Shown piece after piece: positions 11,195 to 21,714 of a stretch of DNA of 64,000 bases. The notes under the pieces were generated by a model, which ran no database searches, was not told the origin of the DNA, and saw only the letters and a program-made list of their open reading frames with translations. Each line of letters opens with the position of its first letter. The first letter of the stretch is position 1. Position numbers and translations under genes: made by a program. This DNA comes from Micrasema longulum (Eukaryota; Arthropoda; Insecta; Trichoptera; Brachycentridae): positions 62,001 through 126,000 of the forward strand of contig JAGVSM010002417.1 in the NCBI GenBank assembly GCA_022494885.1, in the 5' to 3' direction.

Positions 11195-11770
11195 TAGCTC
11201 AATCACAAATAACTATCGACGTGCTTAAAAACATGTTAAGCATTTGAGCGATCACAATGGACAATAATGAACATGCTTAAGTTATTGCAGTCATAAGTCA
11301 ACGCGTCTGTATCTTTATAATCGCTAAGTAAACGCTTATGTCAGTTTGTTTTTTTTGTTTTCCTCGTAAATAAATACAGTTCACCGGCGAAAAATCAGCT
11401 TTTACTAAAAAAAATACAGTATATTGCATTTGCAAAATAGTAAGGAGTATCTCATAGAATAAAGTGAAAATTAAATCACAATTACTATGGCGACTGCTTT
11501 TCTTGACATTTGGCTTGCCAACCGCCGCGCCGGCTAAATGCAATAAATAGCATGATAAACAATAAATAAATCAATAAAAATAGCAGTTTTAGAATATTTT
11601 CCATATTTACACCGGTGAAATTAAAATATGTGATTGCGCAGCAGGATTATACGTCGCGAAACGTAAATATTCAGACATTTAATATTAGGTGTTCACGGAT
11701 GTTGCATTATGATCGCGAATACGATAAACAACCATGGTGAGAAGTTTTTATCACGTCGCTTATTAGCACA
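11195..11770 (+). repeat. Interspersed repeat, second copy at 49,675-50,190
   Basis: Long colinear similarity to 49,675-50,190: ACTATCGACGTGCTTAAAAA, TTTTCTTGACATTTGGCTTG, ATTTTCCATATTTACACCGG and ACGATAAACAACCATGGTGA occur in the same order and orientation. The 49-kb copy has LINE-like coding remnants directly upstream, so this is likely the 3' part of that LINE or an element that captured it. Confidence 0.7.
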
Positions 11771-11915
11771 TCGATAGTTATTTGTTATAGAGCCAGAGTC
11801 CTAAAACGAAATATTGCAGTGAAAATTACCCTTTTAAATACATATTTTATGTCGACAAAATGTAAAACGCATGTAAGATGAATATGCATCTCCTGGCTAA
11901 AAAACTAAGATAATC

Positions 11916-12104
11916 GGGTTGTGGTCCTGTGGCTAGTGTCTCGGAACTACGGACTAAAGGTCTGTGGTTCGAATCCCACTCTGCCCCAATTTGATTCCAT
12001 TTTCTAATAGTAAGTTATTTACAACTCGTTGAAAATGGCCCTCAAAATGAAATATTTGAGTAAATCGTAAGAACGCAAATATTTCTTTAAAAAAAAAAAA
12101 AAAA
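11916..12104 (+). repeat. SINE1 copy, well preserved
   Basis: Good B box (GGTTCGAATCC), head GGGTTGTGGTCCTGTGGC, body TTTACAACTCGTTGAAAATG, tail AACGCAAATATTTC and a terminal A run of about 16. Confidence 0.9.
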
Positions 12105-12109
12105 CAAAA

Positions 12110-12730
12110 GTTAAGTAGTTCGATTGTAGCTATTTAACTTTATTTACGGCTGCAGACAAAATTTAAATTGGCGTTTATTTTATCTTTCATTTATTTATAA
12201 TTTTGAAAAGTCCGTTAGGGTTATATAGACATATTGTAAGGTTGAGTCATATAGAGGAGCCATATACTACATACATAAAAAGGAAAGCAGTGGTGGCCAA
12301 TGAATATTAAGCCGTTTTTATGATGCACCCTCTCAAGTCTTAGTGCCATCAACAATTCGATAGCAGCTACGTAAACTTTCGTGTGCTGAATACAACAATT
12401 TTTCACGAAAGCGGATTAATGACTTACAAATTAACCTTAACTATAATTTTAAAGAATCTTATTTGAATTCAGGAATATACTTGGTAGATTTCAAGTGAAT
12501 CATATAACTTAAGAAAGTTATGCCTGTTATCAGCTCTTTCAAATATCTTTAATCAGCTGTCCTAAAAAGCTGATGTATTTAACATACTATAGTTTACGTA
12601 GCTCCCATCGAACAACAAGTAAGCAAAGTTTTTTGTGACTATCTACTCCGATTAGTTAAAAAAAATAATATGAGTTAAAATAAAAAAAATCAGTCGGGGC
12701 CTATTAAAAATATACTTATTAGATTCTTAA
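12110..12730. other. No recognised feature
   Basis: No supported gene, SINE or inverted repeat was seen. Confidence 0.4.
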
Positions 12731-12734
12731 ATTT

Positions 12735-12985
12735 TCTTATCATCATCATTATGACCATTTCCCTTTCCGGACCTAGTGGTGCCTAAAGCACTGTATTTGT
12801 AGCCCAAACGCAGCGTATTTCGATCATTTGTTACGTGAAGATTAGGTGAACAATCCTACGCTTTAGATGCCAGTTTAGGAACAATGAAATATTGCCGTTT
12901 AAACAACCTTTATAATCAATCCTTTTCGTCTATCCTGCCAGGATTTTAAGAATGGTTAACAAACGCAGTGGCCGATTTTTTTTCT
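12735..12985 (-). repeat. SINE3 copy (SINE2-like tail with a different tRNA-like head)
   Basis: On minus, the decayed head (CTGCCAGGATTTTAAGAATG is its plus complement) precedes the SINE2-type tail modules, ending CACTAGGTCCGG and a run of ATG triplets. The same arrangement is clearer at 62,930-63,142. Confidence 0.65.
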
Positions 12986-12989
12986 ACCA

Positions 12990-13645
12990 TTTTTTCATTT
13001 GTGATGTGAGCCAATCATCTTGCCTTCATATTGGTCAATTTATAGAACGCCGTTTTCACAATACGCCTTGTCATTATTTTTCCTTTTAATTTTATATCAA
13101 TATGATAAAAGAAGTGCTTTTTACATGTATACACTGTAGTAGCTCTAAAAGCGTAAAACGAATTATATTACGTTCATCAATTTCAGTTTGGTATTAGTAC
13201 CTTTGTGCGCTTATATTGTGGCAATTTGAGCAATGTATATTGAATCGGTATAACATTTTTTTTGCATTTGAGGCTTGGTTATTAAATAATACTTAATTGT
13301 GAATTATCTAATCACAACTAGTTTGAAATTATTTTGATAGATAATTTCCAATTATTCCAGTTTGATTCATATAAGTCAATTATCTGTATATTGGAATTAC
13401 CAATTTCCCATAGTTGAGAAAAGTCAATCTACTCTATGCGATAATGACGCGTGATCTTCAAATTAGTTCGACATTAAAATCATCTCGATCAGATGCATGA
13501 CGTATTAAAAATGAATACAATCATTTTTATTTGCTTTAAATTTTAAATATCAGTAATCCCATTATTATTTTTACCATGCAATATATTTTTTTTAGTAAAT
13601 CAAAATATTAGCACAATTCTTATAATAATTTCGTGGTTGTACTTA
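12990..13645. other. No recognised feature
   Basis: AT-rich, with no supported features. Confidence 0.4.
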
Positions 13646-13649
13646 GATA

Positions 13650-13879
13650 TCGACGCTTGAAAGCCAAAAGTTACCAAGCGACATGTAGCAATTTTATGCA
13701 AGAACCAAAGTTTTTTTTTCTTTAATTAATAAAGAATCTCGTATTTAAATTATGAAGGAATCACACCAACATATTCTACGTATGTACGGGATTTTTGTAT
13801 TAATTTTCAAAAAAGCTTGTGTTGGCTCCTCTGTAAAGATGCTACATGTCGCTTGGTAACTTTTTTTTCCAGCGTCGAT
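13650..13879. mobile_element. Foldback element with arms of about 40 bp
   Basis: The left arm CGACGCTTGAAAGCCAAAAG continues TTACCAAGCGACATGTAGCA. The right arm is its near-perfect inverted complement (TGCTACATGTCGCTTGGTAA, ending AGCGTCGA). The loop of about 150 bp is AT-rich and non-coding. It is probably a MITE; no unambiguous target duplication was found. Confidence 0.75.
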
Positions 13880-13884
13880 TTTTT

Positions 13885-15040
13885 TTTTTAATGATGGAAA
13901 CTTCCCTTTTTTATAAATATTCTAATTGTATCTCTCTTTCAGTGTAATAGCACGTTAGACGTTGGGGCTTCTGAGCAACAGGCCTCAGTTTGAAAAAAAA
14001 ACTATTAACCGTATTTTATTTGATTACAATTCATTTATTGAAAACCGAAATTACAATCAATTTATACGTTCTAAAAATTTCCAGGTAGCTAGCCAAATAT
14101 TTTTTAGCTTCGCTTGGACAAGCCCACAGAAAATGTAAAAAAACCGCGCATTACTTGTTTCAATTTCAAATATCGAATCATGGGTACCATAGATTTTGAC
14201 ACTTGGAATCGCGGCCAGGCAATTTTGCTTTGGTTTATTGGCACCATTCAAGGCCATGAACGGTCATAAGCTAATGCCCGCCAATACGGAGATGTAATAC
14301 TTACATACACTGCACCAACACACAGACACAGGTAATACAAGTCCCGCCAATATGTCTTGTAGCATCCAATCAAAGGCTTAGCTGAATATGCAAAGCTCGA
14401 AGATTGGAATCGGATCACTCATTTGAATTTTGAACGAATTACAAGATCTTTATAAATACATTTTGACAGATCTTGTTTGGTTTACGTCATAAAATGTAAA
14501 TATTATTTTTATTTTAAGCTAACATACAAAACGTGCCTATAAATAATAATATAATAAATTATCTGTGTTTGATTTACACTATAAACAGGTAAGTTCCAAT
14601 AATTCATATGTTTTGCAAAACACACATTGTCAAAAGCAGCGCACGTTCACCATTTTTACCCAAAACTGCAGCACTTGTGTTAAAACGTGGATTTACTTGT
14701 CTTTAATTTGCGCATATTTTTTTTAAATAACTGAATAAGTAATGTTTTATTTATTTGTTTTAAAATTTTGGAAAAATTTGATTTACTCGTTAAAAAATGT
14801 GATATTCCTTATTGTTGGCGTTTACTCGCGACTTAATGTTGCAAATGACGAATTATAGATCAAAATTCAAAATTAAAATACTTTACGAAAATTGCTCGAT
14901 GAATCCAGAATTGATAGCTCCGAAAGTAAAAATTATGATACACACATTTTAATAGATAAATTCTGAACATAAACAAGACGTATTTTTATCTTATTTTACA
15001 GCGATTTTGATCGTGATTTAAAAAATAATCAATTAATAAA
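13885..15040. other. No supported gene
   Basis: A minus-strand frame at 14,057-14,257 (66 codons) reads plausibly as protein but has no motif I recognise. Nothing else was seen. Confidence 0.35.
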
Positions 15041-15047
15041 TTGAATC

Positions 15048-15205
15048 GGGTTGTGGCCCCGTGGCTAGTGTTGCGGATTCACGGATCAGAGGTCCGAGGT
15101 TCGAACCCCACTCTACCCCAACTCGATTTCCATTTTCTAATAGTGAGTTATTTACAACTCGTTGAAAATGGCCACCAAAATTGAAATCTATCAGTAAATT
15201 ATAAG
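15048..15205 (+). repeat. SINE1 copy
   Basis: Good B box (GGTTCGAACCC), head GGGTTGTGGCCCCGTGGC, body and a shortened tail (AAATTATAAGATGAG). A SINE2 begins 12 bases further on, so the two SINEs lie in tandem and in the same orientation. Confidence 0.9.
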
Positions 15206-15216
15206 ATGAGTATTTG

Positions 15217-16022
15217 TTGGCCTCATGGTGTAATGGTCAGCGCGTTAGCCTGCCATGCAAGAGATCTCGGGTTCGATTCCCGACATGGTGGATATGAAAT
15301 ATTTATTTAAAAGGGTGTTTTCACACTAGAATATTTCATAGTCCCTGGACTGGTACCTGAAGCGTAAGACTGATCATCTTACCTTCATTGGTATTGATAA
15401 TTTTTATGTTTTTTTTCATTATGTATTTTTGTATAATTTAATTTAGTACGTACTATTATTTGGCATATGATTTATTGCTCCTAATTCTTATATTTCTTAC
15501 TATAGTATTGAGCTTATACTATAGGGTATTGAGTGAGTTTCTAGAAAACATATCTCAATTTTCATTTCAATTATGCTTTTATATATATATATATTATTTT
15601 TCTGCTGATTTAAATGATACTCTTATTACTACTATATTTTACAATTATTTTGTTCATTTTAATGATACCACTATTTTTGAATGATACCACTATTTGATTA
15701 TGTGTGATTCTTAATTTGTATAATTTATATTTTAAAAATTATTTCTGATTACCTTTTTTGCATTGTATTCTTTGGAATTTTATTATTTATTACATTTACC
15801 TTTTTTTATAGATTGTTATTCTATGTCATTATAATTTGATCTTATTAATTTTACTATGTATTTTTATTGTGGCTTGACACGGGCATAGCCTAAAAAGCCT
15901 CAATAAGTTCGTAAATATTTAAACTACTGTAATTTTGAACGAATAAATAAATAAATAAAATTAATTGGTGTAATAATGCAGTGCCCTATGCACCATTAGG
16001 TGCGGAAAGGGAATGACGATGA
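15217..16022 (+). repeat. SINE2 copy split by a LINE
   Basis: The 5' part runs 15,217-15,397: head GCCTCATGGTGTAATGGTC, B box GGTTCGATTCC, then GGACTGGTACCTGAAGCG. The tail resumes at about 15,959 with ATTGGTGTAATAATGCAGTG and ends GGAAAGGGAATGACGATGAT. ATTGGT occurs at both junctions as a likely target duplication. Confidence 0.85.
15391..15958 (+). mobile_element. 5'-truncated LINE 3' end inserted in SINE2
   Basis: An AT-rich insert of about 560 bp ending in a (AAAT)n tail, after GGCATAGCCTAAAAAGCCTC. The repeated ATTGGT at both edges fits target-primed insertion. A 74-codon frame (15,460-15,684) is hydrophobic but has no reverse-transcriptase motif. Similar tails of the form GCC...GGC followed by ATAAATAAATAA occur at 26.9, 55.5 and 59.7 kb. 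Confidence 0.7.
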
Positions 16023-16029
16023 TGAATTT

Positions 16030-17595
16030 TATAAGAACGCTAAAAAAATATTCATAATAACTTAATTATTTAATCACATTTCGATTGTGCTTTGGTAAAC
16101 ATGTAATCCCACACCAGTCACAAAAAGTTGTCTCTTTATTGGTGTGGTATTTCGTTTCGTTTTTTATCATTTGTACTGTTTGCCTTATGTGTATTATTTA
16201 TATTTTTTGAATACGTCTATTTATAAAATATTTTATATAAATAAATAAAATACTGAACTGAACAGTTAATATGTCAGAGGGAAAACAGACAAAAACTAAA
16301 GCCTTTGTTTTAGTTTGCACGAGAGATCCATTACATTATACAATTTAGTTATAAAAAAAAACATAAGATCATTTGGAGGAAAGGTGAATGACTTACTCTG
16401 CCATTTCAGACCCCATAACAACATCAATAATACGTACAATTTACGTTATAGGTATACTATCGGACATTATTATAGACGGCTTTTGTACTAACAAAAGTGT
16501 TGTAATTATATGTTTATGGACGTTTTCCGGGTAAAATTTATTAGTGACGAACAATCAATTAAAATACAAAAATACCTAGTCTTTTTTTGCATTTTTTAAA
16601 AAAACGTGTGAAATAATGTATTTTTACAAATCGGGAATAACGTTAAAATTGATTGAATATTAAATGTGGATTTTTACGTATAAAATGTCAATGTATAAAA
16701 AAACATTTGTAAATTTTGGGTTTAAAAACAAGCACTTACAAAACGGCTCGCAGTAGGCCTCACGTCACTTTGACGTTACACGGCATGTCTGCGAGAGCGC
16801 TTTTAACAAACATTGCGTACAAGTATGGCGCGGTAACGTAAGACCTGCCGTTTTTTTTCTCCATAAGGCGCGAAACTCGTTTTTACGTTATTCAAATGTG
16901 CATCTTGTAAACCTTTGTAGAAAATTCATTTTAAAACGCACAGAAAAAAAAATTCTCGTATTCTCGTAAATTTGTGCTTATTTAAAAATGACACCTTAAA
17001 AAAATCATGAAAAGATTGTATTCTAAAATAGGCAGGTATTATCTGCATAAAAATCTGTCGTGTTTTGTTTTCAATATCAAATCAATATTTCAAGACCAAC
17101 TTTGTGATTTTTCCCTTGACCTAGATGGAAAAATAGAGTTCTATGTATAAAATAGAACCCTGGGGTGCTATTCTAAATCTTTTAACGGGGATAGAGAAGA
17201 TTTATACTATGTATAAAGTGAGTTAATTCGGGTTTTTTTTTAAACGTTTTACACTATGCTTCACACATGACCAGATTGACGATTAAACGTCGAATTACTT
17301 ACATAAACACGAACACGTGAAGCTAAACATGATGACAACACATAATTAGATTGCCCAAACCCTATTAGTTATTCGTTTGTTTTTTAAACAGTTTCAAAAT
17401 GTCGAATTATGAAGTGTCAATTATAAAACTGTTTATGTTATGTAATTTGACGTGCGGCCATATATAAAGCGAAGCGTAGTCACGTTGCAAAAAATAAAAA
17501 TCCCCAGGTTATATAAAACAGTATCTACCCCCGCAAAAAGATTCAAAATAGCACCTCTAGACGCGCGATTTGACTCGACGGCTACTCCCAGGTAA
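16030..17595. other. No gene; CpG-containing patch at 16,735-16,870
   Basis: Mostly AT-rich. The patch (ACGGCTCGCAGTAGGCC ... CATGTCTGCGAGAGCGC) is richer in CpG and contains an imperfect inverted match between GGCTCGCAG and CTGCGAGAGC. I cannot assign it to an element or promoter. Confidence 0.3.
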
Positions 17596-17599
17596 AGTT

Positions 17600-17690
17600 G
17601 AAATGGGAAATCGAGGGAAGATAAGTCCGCGTCGTGGTTTTACAAATATTAGACTACCATGGCTGAGATCCCGGGTTCATAAGGAAATAA
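17600..17690 (+). repeat. Decayed tRNA-like SINE head
   Basis: TCCGCGTCGTGGTTTTAC and GAGATCCCGGGTTCATAAGG resemble the head of the diverged SINE at 21,715-21,955, which has GTTCGCGTCGTTTTGTAGTGG. No tail is present. Confidence 0.4.
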
Positions 17691-18414
17691 CACACACTAC
17701 AATTACCGATAAAAATATATGAAACGGATTAAAAATAATTAATTGTATTTTAAAAATCAATGTAGATATTGTGAAGAAATGCTTTCATAATATAATTAAG
17801 AATAGTCCAGAAGGAGCGTAGAATCATATTTGAATATATCGTACTGTGTCCAATAATCCCCTCCCTATGGCCTACTTTTGCCGCGCGCATTCGTGATATC
17901 GCCGCGTAATGTTGCTTGGTGGGAAAAAAAAAATCATAACACAAAAGTAAGGTAAAAAAAAGTAATCTGTTAATTTTTTTAAAATTTTATTGTGCACGCG
18001 GATACATTGATTGACACAACAGAGTAGATAAGTAAAGGGTCATTTAATAAGAGTAATTGAATTGATGAACTTTGAACTTAAAATATAAAACAAATTTTAT
18101 TTGACATAAAACGGATATTTTTATACCATGTTAAATAATATTTGATGTTTTAAAGATAATGTCGTTCAAATGTCTCCCACGGCGTTGTTTAATCCGAGGT
18201 CTAATTTTCATTAGTTATTGCATTAGATGAGCAAAGTAGGGTAAAAAAAATTCAACCCTGGCAACACTAACGAAATTTCCATTTTGATTCTTCGACAATC
18301 TGACAGATGGAAAAATAATTAAATTTTTAAGTAACGCATTTGCTACTTGTTTGCTAATTACACATGAAATGTGATACCATCTGGTTTCTTTAAGATCCTA
18401 GCAGTATTTCTACA

Positions 18415-18800
18415 CTTTAAAAAGACACAACACGGCATAGTTTAATTCAAATCAGGAGTTGCGTACTAAGCGACGTCTACAAAGAAACTAATGGGTCAAA
18501 ACGTAAACCTACTCATTTATGAGTAGTTTAGTCGCCTTCTGTTTGATGTGCGTATGCGGTTTCTGGACTATTCTTTATTCTATGGTTTTCATTCATGAAT
18601 TAAAAAAACTTTTTGGAAAAGTACGTCGCTAGAAAAACGCAACATGTTTATTGACAGTTGTGACGTCAAGATTTGTGACAATGTTTTAAACGAATTTGGA
18701 TGGCAAGAACAAATAAACATGAATCGTGACGTATTAGGGGCGTGGCTAATGGAATGACCGTTTTTGCGGGAATTTTAAATTACAATGTGTCTCTTTTTTG
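18415..18800 (+). repeat. Interspersed repeat, holds the unoccupied site of the 45-kb MITE
   Basis: Two blocks recur elsewhere. Block Y (18,415-18,595; GACACAACACGGCATAGTTT ... GTGCGTATGCGGTTTCTGG) matches 45,045-45,440 except for a 233-bp insertion there. Block Z (18,615-18,800; GTGACGTCAAGATTTGTGAC ... ATGACCGTTTTTGCGGGAAT) matches 47,525-47,700. Class unknown. Confidence 0.7.
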
Positions 18801-19060
18801 GGTGATACCGTGTGTGTTGTATGTGTTCCAAATACAAATTGTACAAATTATGGTACAAATAACTAGTACCCTAACACACATTTTTTGTCTTATTTTGGGA
18901 ACTATAGTCTTTAGAAAATAACTTTCAAAAGCTCAGTCATACTTTTATAATTCATTTTAATTTAAAGGGCCGTCGAAATTAGCTTTTAAATCAACATCAT
19001 CCACGACTGAACAAAATCTGAGACCAACAGAAACCACAGGCTGAAAAATTTCACCGGACG
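18801..19060. other. No recognised feature
   Basis: Nothing supported. Confidence 0.4.
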
Positions 19061-19079
19061 ACGCGTTGCTTTACGTTAT

Positions 19080-19124
19080 GTCACGTCACGTCACGTCTCG
19101 TCACGTCACGTCACGTCACGTCAC
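19080..19124. repeat. (GTCAC)n microsatellite
   Basis: Nine near-perfect 5-bp units with one TCTCG variant. It produces a repetitive open frame that has no biological support. Confidence 0.9.
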
Positions 19125-19210
19125 ATTGCATTCCTTTACGTTCATTGTAGATTTTTTTTTCTCTTTTCTTTCTTCTCTCACTCCCCCATCTGTAGCTCTG
19201 ATTTATTTCA

Positions 19211-19275
19211 TTTTAATTGTTTACCCTGAAGATGGCTCCTGCAATGGTAGCCGAAACGTCGGAACAAATTTAACA
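19211..19275 (+). ncRNA. Hammerhead ribozyme motif, type beta
   Basis: The conserved core CTGAAGA (19,226-19,232) is followed by a hairpin whose stem pairs GGCT with AGCC, then GAAAC (19,253-19,257) and the cleavage triplet GTC (19,258-19,260). Flanks AATTGTTTACC and GGAACAAATT can pair imperfectly as helix I. Helix III is almost absent, as known for minimal type I hammerheads in Penelope-like retroelements, which may need dimer formation. Function is inferred. Confidence 0.6.
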
Positions 19276-19493
19276 GACACGGTAACACTAAAAAAAGAAA
19301 CATATTGATAACGGTGACCGTAAAAACCTTCGCACCTAATCAAAATTACAAGTTTAAAAATATTATTTATGCTACTAAATTTTTTTTTACCTGACAGTAT
19401 TTCGTAGACCTTTATTTTAAAAATGGTTTTAAAAAATCTAAAATTTAACATGAAATGTGTATTTGAAAGGGGTGATTTTTACTGAAATCCTAA

Positions 19494-19545
19494 TTGGTGT
19501 CCTGACGAAGAGACGGGTACGTCTCGAAACATGTAGACATAGAAA
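19494..19545 (+). ncRNA. Hammerhead ribozyme, type alpha
   Basis: The core CTGACGA (19,502-19,508) is followed by stem II GAGACG-GGTA-CGTCTC (perfect 6-bp stem), then GAAAC and a minimal helix III (C-AT-G), giving GTA as the cleavage triplet with cleavage expected after 19,535. Helix I pairs GTGTC (19,497-19,501) with GACAT (19,536-19,540). All invariant core bases are present. Two more copies of the same design lie at 46,779-46,826 and 53,998-54,045. Confidence 0.7.
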
Positions 19546-19584
19546 AGTCGGTAAGTGGTTATTTACAAATATATAACATTTGGT

Positions 19585-19715
19585 AAAAATATTTCATAGT
19601 CCCCTGGACTGGCACCTGAAGCGTAAGACTGATTATCTTGCCTTCAGATGGCAAAAATGATCAAGATACGCTGCGATTCGTGTGCCAATGCAATACCTAA
19701 GCGTCATTAGGGGCA
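19585..19715 (+). repeat. SINE2 3' half
   Basis: It begins in the body (ATATTTCATAGTCCCCTGG), continues GGCACCTGAAGCGTAAGACT, and has the tail modules (ATGATCAAGATACGCTGCGA). No tRNA-like head, so it is 5' truncated. Confidence 0.8.
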
Positions 19716-19719
19716 GACA

Positions 19720-20260
19720 GTGAGCTATGATGTATTTTTTTCGAATCACGATATTGCAGTCGCTGTTTTCTGTTTTACGCCGAAACATCCAATAATTAAC
19801 AGGATATTTAAATAATATGGAGACCGTTTGAATTTTCAGATTATTTTTCATCATTTCTCAGCAAAACAACTTTTTGAATTATTAAAACCAAATCTTCCCA
19901 CGTGTCACATGAAAGATCATCATGTCTTTGTGAACAGATTAATTTATGAATATGTATGATACTTAATTTTGCGTTAGTCAACGTAGGTATAAATGACTTC
20001 AGCAGTCATAATTTTCAGCCTACAGACAAAGCTACAGTCACAACAATCCCTAATATAAGTATAATATTATAATTATCATTTTGTTATACATAATTTGACT
20101 ACTGAGTTCAATGCCTTTCAAATTTTAACCCTTCAATGGCCAATGTTTCTAATTCTAACTAAAAACATATTTTCATACATGTTTTATGATGCAAATACTA
20201 GGGAGAATAAATTTTTAAAATGTTGATTTTTTTCAGTTTTAATTTCATATTTTAGTTTAT
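19720..20260. other. No recognised feature
   Basis: AT-rich, nothing supported. Confidence 0.4.
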
Positions 20261-20267
20261 TTCATAT

Positions 20268-20466
20268 ATTTTTTTTTTGCACCACAACAGGCCAGGAGGC
20301 CCAATTACAGTGGTGAATTACATTACAAAACAACCAGGGTTGAGAAAAATCACATTTTAATTTTTGTGTGAGAACACAAAAATTAATTCCCGGTGAGAAC
20401 CGGGAATCGAACCCGGAACCTTCCGTGCGTGAGTCAAGCGTCTTGACCACTACACCACGGAGGCAT
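20268..20466 (-). repeat. SINE4 copy with an internal rearrangement
   Basis: Full-length minus copy: the tail TTTGCACCACAACAGGCC is at the left and the head CACTACACCACGGAGGC at the right, with a good B box. About 30 bases at 20,370-20,400 (GAGAACACAAAAATTA joined to ATTCCCGGTGAGAA) are extra. They equal the opposite strand of the neighbouring segment, making two short hairpins. Confidence 0.85.
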
Positions 20467-20469
20467 GTG

Positions 20470-21038
20470 GACAATATGCTACATCGCGCATTAAAATGTT
20501 AAAAAATATAAGAATGTAAGGAAAATAAAAGAATAATGGTTTTCAAAACATCTTTTTATATAACAATGAAATAGCCCCGCTACATTATGCTTCTTGCGCT
20601 GCTCCTCACTTTGCTCCTCGCGCTGCCGGTCTCTCGCCCGATGTCGCCCTCTCCGCCCACACACTGCTCTGCTTGCGCAATTAATCGCGACACTCCGCAC
20701 TTGTCATTTGTCTTTCTATACAATGGACGATGAAACTGTGACAGCGCGCTATGCAATTTTAGTATTGCTAATTATCTCAATGTCATACAAAGAAACATAC
20801 ATCATTCAAAAATGACGCGTGCATCTTGTGTGAGCGATCGGTGCGTACTGTGTGGCCAGCCACTCGCGCTCATATTGCCGGTCCTTTGACTCGCGCTCAA
20901 AAACCGACAAAATAGGGAGCGGTGGGCACGACGAGGAGCATGACGTGTGGCATGATGAGTAATGTTGCCACACTTTGTCTCTGCCTCCTTTTCTCGCTAT
21001 TCCCATGTCACTCGTCGAGTGTGTGGCAGGCCCAAAAA
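20470..21038. other. GC-rich island of unknown nature
   Basis: From about 20,590 to 21,030 the sequence is markedly GC-richer than its surroundings, with many CpGs (CTCCTCGCGCTGCCGG, GAGCGATCGGTGCG). Open frames exist on both strands but none shows a convincing domain. The short frame starting MDDETVTARYAILVLL at 20,723 faintly recalls the N-terminus of Harbinger-type transposases, too weakly to call. It abuts a LINE 3' end at 21,040. Confidence 0.3.
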
Positions 21039-21039
21039 T

Positions 21040-21352
21040 TGCGGAAAGAATTAAGTATAATTGGTTTTTATGCCCCAATGTCCAGAATGTGTAGACTAAT
21101 TCATCACACGACTTGGAATTCTTTGGGATAGTTCTTCCGGCTTTTCGTAGATCTCTTCGCGACTAAACAGTGTGGGATTAAGTTGGATTGGCATGGCTTA
21201 GCTCAAAGTCTTAGGTCTTTCGTTTTTATGAATAAATTGTATATAATTATTGTTTTGCCCTTGTTTGTCTTTGCTAAATAGTTTTATGTTCTTTTTGTTC
21301 AGTTTCTTGCATATATATAATATGGCCGTATATATAATAAATAAATAAAAAT
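21040..21352 (+). mobile_element. LINE 3' end, same family as 34.6-35.4 kb
   Basis: The segment TTTTATGCCCCAATGTCCAG ... AACAGTGTGGGATTAAGTTGG ... TTGTTTGTCTTTGCTA closely matches the reverse complement of 34,570-34,890. It ends in ATATATAATAAATAAATAAA, the LINE tail. Only the last coding residues and the 3' UTR remain. Confidence 0.75.
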
Positions 21353-21714
21353 AACATGAAATCTTTAAAAAATCACCCTTTGAACTTTAACTAAATCACG
21401 TTTTTGACACAATACGTGCAACTGACTTTTTGTTTCAAATTTTACCGTGGTAGCGAATTTTTAAAATAAATTATAATGGCTAGCATGTATAAAATTTAAT
21501 AAACTAGTCGCCGAGTGATAAACATGTTTGAAATCACTTTTATACACCGATTATCGGTATGTAGCAGATCGTTTACACTGGGCATTGTAGGGTTAATCTA
21601 TCATCGCAATATTGTAGCGATTATGTGTTGTGTCCAAGCGGAAGATAAAAGCCGAAACCTGGACGAGGTTTTCGACTCGATGGCTGCACTCAGATAAAAA
21701 TCCTGATAAGGATA

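Noticed and set aside
19066..19308. An 80-codon gene containing SRHVTSRHVTSRHVT
   Set aside because: The repeats come from the (GTCAC)n microsatellite, and the rest runs through a hammerhead motif.
20397..20466. A functional tRNA-Val gene on the minus strand
   Set aside because: It is the head of SINE4; the acceptor ends do not pair and the SINE body follows.
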